Shown here: positions 61,606 through 64,000 of the stretch, in pieces
How the letters are laid out: each line of letters begins with the position of its first letter
Position numbering within the stretch: position 1 is the stretch's first letter
Origin: Cellulomonas persica
Lineage (GTDB): Bacteria; Actinomycetota; Actinomycetes; Actinomycetales; Cellulomonadaceae
DNA length: 64,000 nt
NCBI RefSeq assembly: GCF_007989825.1
Contig: NZ_BJUA01000005.1
Coordinates: 124,001 to 188,000, forward strand
Reading direction: 5' to 3'
Translations under genes and position numbers: made by a program
The notes under the pieces: generated by a model
The model's database searches: none
Told to the model about the DNA's origin: nothing
What the model saw: only the letters and a program-made list of their open reading frames with translations

Positions 61606-62970
61606 TCAGCTCTCCTTCGTCGCCGCGAGCTCGCGCCAGAACGTCGCCATCGCGACGACCGTCCGTTCGAGCTCGTCGATCAGCAGCCGTTCGTCCGGGC
61701 CGTGCATGTTGCAGTAGCCGTCGCTCGCGCCGAACAGGATCTTCTCGGCGGCGGGCTGGGCCTCGTGGAAGGACATGACGATCGGGATCGAGCCGCCGAG
61801 CGCCATGGTCCCGGGCTCGGCGCCCCAGGCGACGCGCAGCGCCCGCTCGGCGGCGCGGAACGCGGGGCCGCCCGTCGCGGCGAGGATCCCGTTGCCGGCC
61901 TCGCCGACCTGCACGTCGAGCTCGATCCCGAACGGCTTGAGGCCGCGCAGGAACGTGGTGAGCGCCTCGCCCGCCTCCTGGGCGGGCTGGGCGGGGTGCA
62001 CGCGCAGGTTGAGCACGGCCTTGGCCGACGAGGCGACGGCGTTCAGCGGCGCGGTGGTCGGCGGGGCGTCGAAGCCGATGATCGTGACGGCGGGGCCGGA
62101 CCAGATGCGTGAGCCGAGGTCGCCGTCGCCGACGAGCGGGACGCCGTCGAGAACCTCGCCGAGCTCGCGGAACTCGTCGTCGCTGTACGTCGAACCGGTC
62201 CACGGGTCGCGTCGCAGGCCCGGGACGACGAGCGCGCCCTGGTCGTCATGCAGCGCCGCGAGCGCCCGCACGAGCGCGGTCCGCGCGTCCGGTGCCGCGC
62301 CGCCGAACTGGCCCGAGTGCTTGTCCGAGCCCAGGGTCCGCGCCTCGACCGTGACGGTCACGGACCCGCGAAGGCCGATCGTGAGCGTGGGCTGACCGGG
62401 ACGGACGTTGCCGACGTCGGCGATGACGATCGCGTCCGCGGCGTACGTCTCGGGCGACGCGGGCGGGTGCTCCTCGAAGACGCTGCCGAACTCCTCGTGC
62501 CCTTCGAGCACGAACCGCAGCGTGACCGGCGGCTTCGTGCCGTACAGCTCGAGCGCGCCGATCATCGCGGCGATGTTCGCCTTGGAGTCCGCGACGCCGC
62601 GGCCGACGACGCGGTCGTCGGTGACGACCGGCTCGTACGGCGGGCTGCTCCACAGCGCCTCGTCGCCCGCGGGCACCACGTCGTAGTGCGTGTACATGAG
62701 GACCGTCGGAGCGCCGGGCGGTCCGGGCACGTCGGCGACGATCGTCGGCGCCGTCATGCCGTCGAGCAGGATCTGGTCGATCTGCTCGACGCCCGCGCGG
62801 CGCAGCAGCGCGACGACCTCGTCGTGCGCCTCGAGCAGCGGGCCGGGCGGCGAGCCCGGCGCGGCGACCGAAGCGATGCGGGACAGCCGCACCACGTCGT
62901 CGACGAGCGTGGGGAGCAGGCGCGCGGCCCCGGCCGCGATGGCGTCGTCACCCAGTGGGTCACTGCTCAT
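61606..62970 (-). CDS. M20-family metallopeptidase (dipeptidase-like)
   Basis: 454 residues. The M20 motifs are present: MYTHYDVVPAG (first metal histidine), ADSKANIAAMIGALEL with the bridging aspartate, LEGHEEFGS with the catalytic glutamate, IADVGNVRPGQPTL, and the final ASDGYCNMHGPDERLLIDEL with the terminal histidine. A lid domain (about 185-320) fits the family. It hydrolyses dipeptides or similar amides in the cytoplasm. The start at 62970 has no ribosome site; TACGTT six bases upstream suggests a leaderless mRNA. Confidence 0.94.
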   Translation of the reverse strand: MSSDPLGDDAIAAGAARLLPTLVDDVVRLSRIASVAAPGSPPGPLLEAHDEVVALLRRAGVEQIDQILLDGMTAPTIVADVPGPPGAPTVLMYTHYDVVPAGDEALWSSPPYEPVVTDDRVVGRGVADSKANIAAMIGALELYGTKPPVTLRFVLEGHEEFGSVFEEHPPASPETYAADAIVIADVGNVRPGQPTLTIGLRGSVTVTVEARTLGSDKHSGQFGGAAPDARTALVRALAALHDDQGALVVPGLRRDPWTGSTYSDDEFRELGEVLDGVPLVGDGDLGSRIWSGPAVTIIGFDAPPTTAPLNAVASSAKAVLNLRVHPAQPAQEAGEALTTFLRGLKPFGIELDVQVGEAGNGILAATGGPAFRAAERALRVAWGAEPGTMALGGSIPIVMSFHEAQPAAEKILFGASDGYCNMHGPDERLLIDELERTVVAMATFWRELAATKES

Positions 62971-62976
62971 AGACGG

Positions 62977-62982
62977 AACGTA
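62977..62982 (-). promoter_or_regulatory. Candidate -10 box of the leaderless M20 peptidase operon
   Basis: On the minus strand TACGTT ends six bases before the ATG at 62970. Confidence 0.5.
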
Positions 62983-63125
62983 GTTGTAGGGGCCACGTGA
63001 GCGCACCCCCTGGCGCGCGAAGAGATTCGTGGTGCATTGTCCGGCCTGGGCACGCGCGGCGCGGCAGACTGCGTCGTGGGGCCGTCTGCGGCGGTCCGGC
63101 GCCACCGGGCCACGGAGGGGACGAC

Positions 63126-64000
63126 GTGAGCGATGCGACGCTGAGCCTGATCGTGCTGGGCGCCACGGTCGCGCTGTTCGTCTGGAACCGGCTGCCGGTG
63201 GGTGCGGTCGCGGTCCTGTGCTCGCTGGCCCTGCTGGTGACCGGTCTGGTCGACGCGCGCACGGTCGTGGCGGGGTTCGGCGACCCGATCATCATCTTCA
63301 TCGCGTGCCTGTTCATCCTGGCCGGCGGGCTCGAGTCCGCCGGCGTCACCGCGTGGGCGGGACGCGAGATCGTCGCGCGCGCGGGCACCGGACGCGGTCG
63401 CCTGCTGATCGCGGTGATGGCGCTCGCCGCGGTGCTGACCGCGTTCGTGACCCCGAACGGCTCGGCCGCCGCGCTGCTGCCGGTCGCGGTGCTCGCCGCG
63501 CGCCGCTCGGGACGGTCGCCGTCGTCGCTGCTCATGCCGCTCGCGTTCGCCGCGAGCGCCGGTGGTCTGCTCATGCTCTCGGGCAGCCCCGTGAACGTGA
63601 TCGTCTCGGACGCGCTCGCCGACGCGACCGGTGAGGGCTTCGGGTTCTTCGAGTTCGGGGTCGTGGGTGTGCCGCTCGTGCTCGTGACGATCGGCGTGGT
63701 GCTGCTCCTGGGCCCGCGCCTGCTGCCGCACCGCGACGCCGAGGGCCTGCCTGCGGACCTGTCGGACCACCTCACCGCGATGCTCGAGCACTACCGGCTC
63801 GACGAGGGCTTCACGCGCGTGCGGGTCGGCGCCGGCTCGCCGCTCGTCGGCGCGCCGCCCGACGCGGTCCCGGCACCCGAGGGCGTCGTCGTCGTGGGCG
63901 TGCAGCACGCCGACGGCGCGCCGGGCCACGTGGGTGAGGCCGTGCGGGCCGACGACGTCGTGGTCGTCACGGGCACGTCGTCGCAGGTCGCACGGCTCGT
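63126..64000 (+). CDS. SLC13/DASS-type permease with RCK_C-like domain (3' partial)
   Basis: The frame opens at a GTG behind GGAGGGGACGAC and stays open to the end of the window (291 codons). Six or so hydrophobic segments, with TAFVTPNGSAAALLPVAVLA and LLMLSGSPVNVIVSDAL, the paired asparagine/serine substrate motifs of the divalent anion/sodium symporter family. After about residue 215 a soluble part begins (LDEGFTRVRVGAGSPLVG), the usual TrkA-C/RCK_C insertion of bacterial SLC13 permeases. It probably imports di- or tricarboxylates or sulfate. The rest lies beyond the window. Confidence 0.88.
   Translation, partial: MSDATLSLIVLGATVALFVWNRLPVGAVAVLCSLALLVTGLVDARTVVAGFGDPIIIFIACLFILAGGLESAGVTAWAGREIVARAGTGRGRLLIAVMALAAVLTAFVTPNGSAAALLPVAVLAARRSGRSPSSLLMPLAFAASAGGLLMLSGSPVNVIVSDALADATGEGFGFFEFGVVGVPLVLVTIGVVLLLGPRLLPHRDAEGLPADLSDHLTAMLEHYRLDEGFTRVRVGAGSPLVGAPPDAVPAPEGVVVVGVQHADGAPGHVGEAVRADDVVVVTGTSSQVARL

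Noticed and set aside
1-64000. tRNA or rRNA genes
   Set aside because: No T-arm type GTTCGANNC with matching acceptor stem or rRNA signature was recognised by eye; a tRNAscan run would be needed to be certain.

Overview
The window is very GC-rich, dense with genes and uses many GTG starts. The CsoR copper sensor, the DUF222/HNH protein, the MoxR-DUF58-DUF4129 block and the aerobic C5 heme cluster all point to an actinomycete. A secreted GH74 xyloglucanase with a CBM2 and a lipoprotein GH10 xylanase suggest a plant-polysaccharide degrader close to Cellulomonas. The genus is an inference from gene content, not from a phylogenetic marker. No rRNA, tRNA, CRISPR array or intact mobile element was seen.

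Layout. 1-3.1 kb: the end of a DHA2-type MFS exporter, a Tat/lipoprotein Rieske protein, a small membrane protein and a lipoprotein. 3.1-8.7 kb (minus): a 2-oxoacid dehydrogenase E1alpha-E1beta-E2 operon behind a striking double palindrome, with a class II aminotransferase upstream. 8.8-10.4 kb: GH10 xylanase lipoprotein and a small four-helix membrane protein. 10.4-15 kb (minus): a five-gene MoxR/DUF58/DUF4129 operon with every gene pair overlapping by four bases. 15.1-17.7 kb: purB and an unknown protein. 17.8-26.1 kb: heme biosynthesis, with hemA divergent from hemE-hemY-hemC-hemD-hemB-hemL. 26.1-27 kb: a CIRCE-controlled Hsp20. 27.2-34.4 kb (minus): a SWIM-family-like protein, then a sulfur block (TSUP transporter, two Rrf2 regulators, sulfate ABC transporter sbp-cysT-cysW-cysA). 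34.5-37.9 kb: copper resistance csoR-copZ-copA. 37.9-41.6 kb: an ABC-2 exporter with its winged-helix regulator, divergent from a CPBP protein. 41.6-46 kb: map, an HdeD-like protein and a pseudokinase-flippase fusion. 46.1-50.2 kb: a PLDc_N/SHOCT-like protein, a cyclic-di-GMP riboswitch with a 49-residue ORF, an aldo/keto reductase and a lipoprotein class B PBP. 50.6-55.3 kb: small enzymes (YCII, DUF5701, double VOC, zinc-type oxidoreductase, M50-like protease, YqgE). 55.4-64 kb: GH74-CBM2, HNH protein, a YfcC transporter with an M20 peptidase, and the start of an SLC13-type permease.

How the parts work together. Sulfate uptake, its probable regulators and the TSUP exporter share a repeated motif, WCCCGA-N3-WCCCGA (first base C in one half-site), which I propose as a local operator. 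The heme cluster runs from glutamyl-tRNA to coproporphyrin but lacks the last two enzymes here. Many genes without a Shine-Dalgarno sequence have a TANNNT-like hexamer 6-7 bases before the start codon, as expected for leaderless transcripts. The most notable element is the c-di-GMP-I riboswitch at 46937-47025 (minus). It appears to control only a tiny unrecognised protein, and its closing helix overlaps the ribosome binding site.
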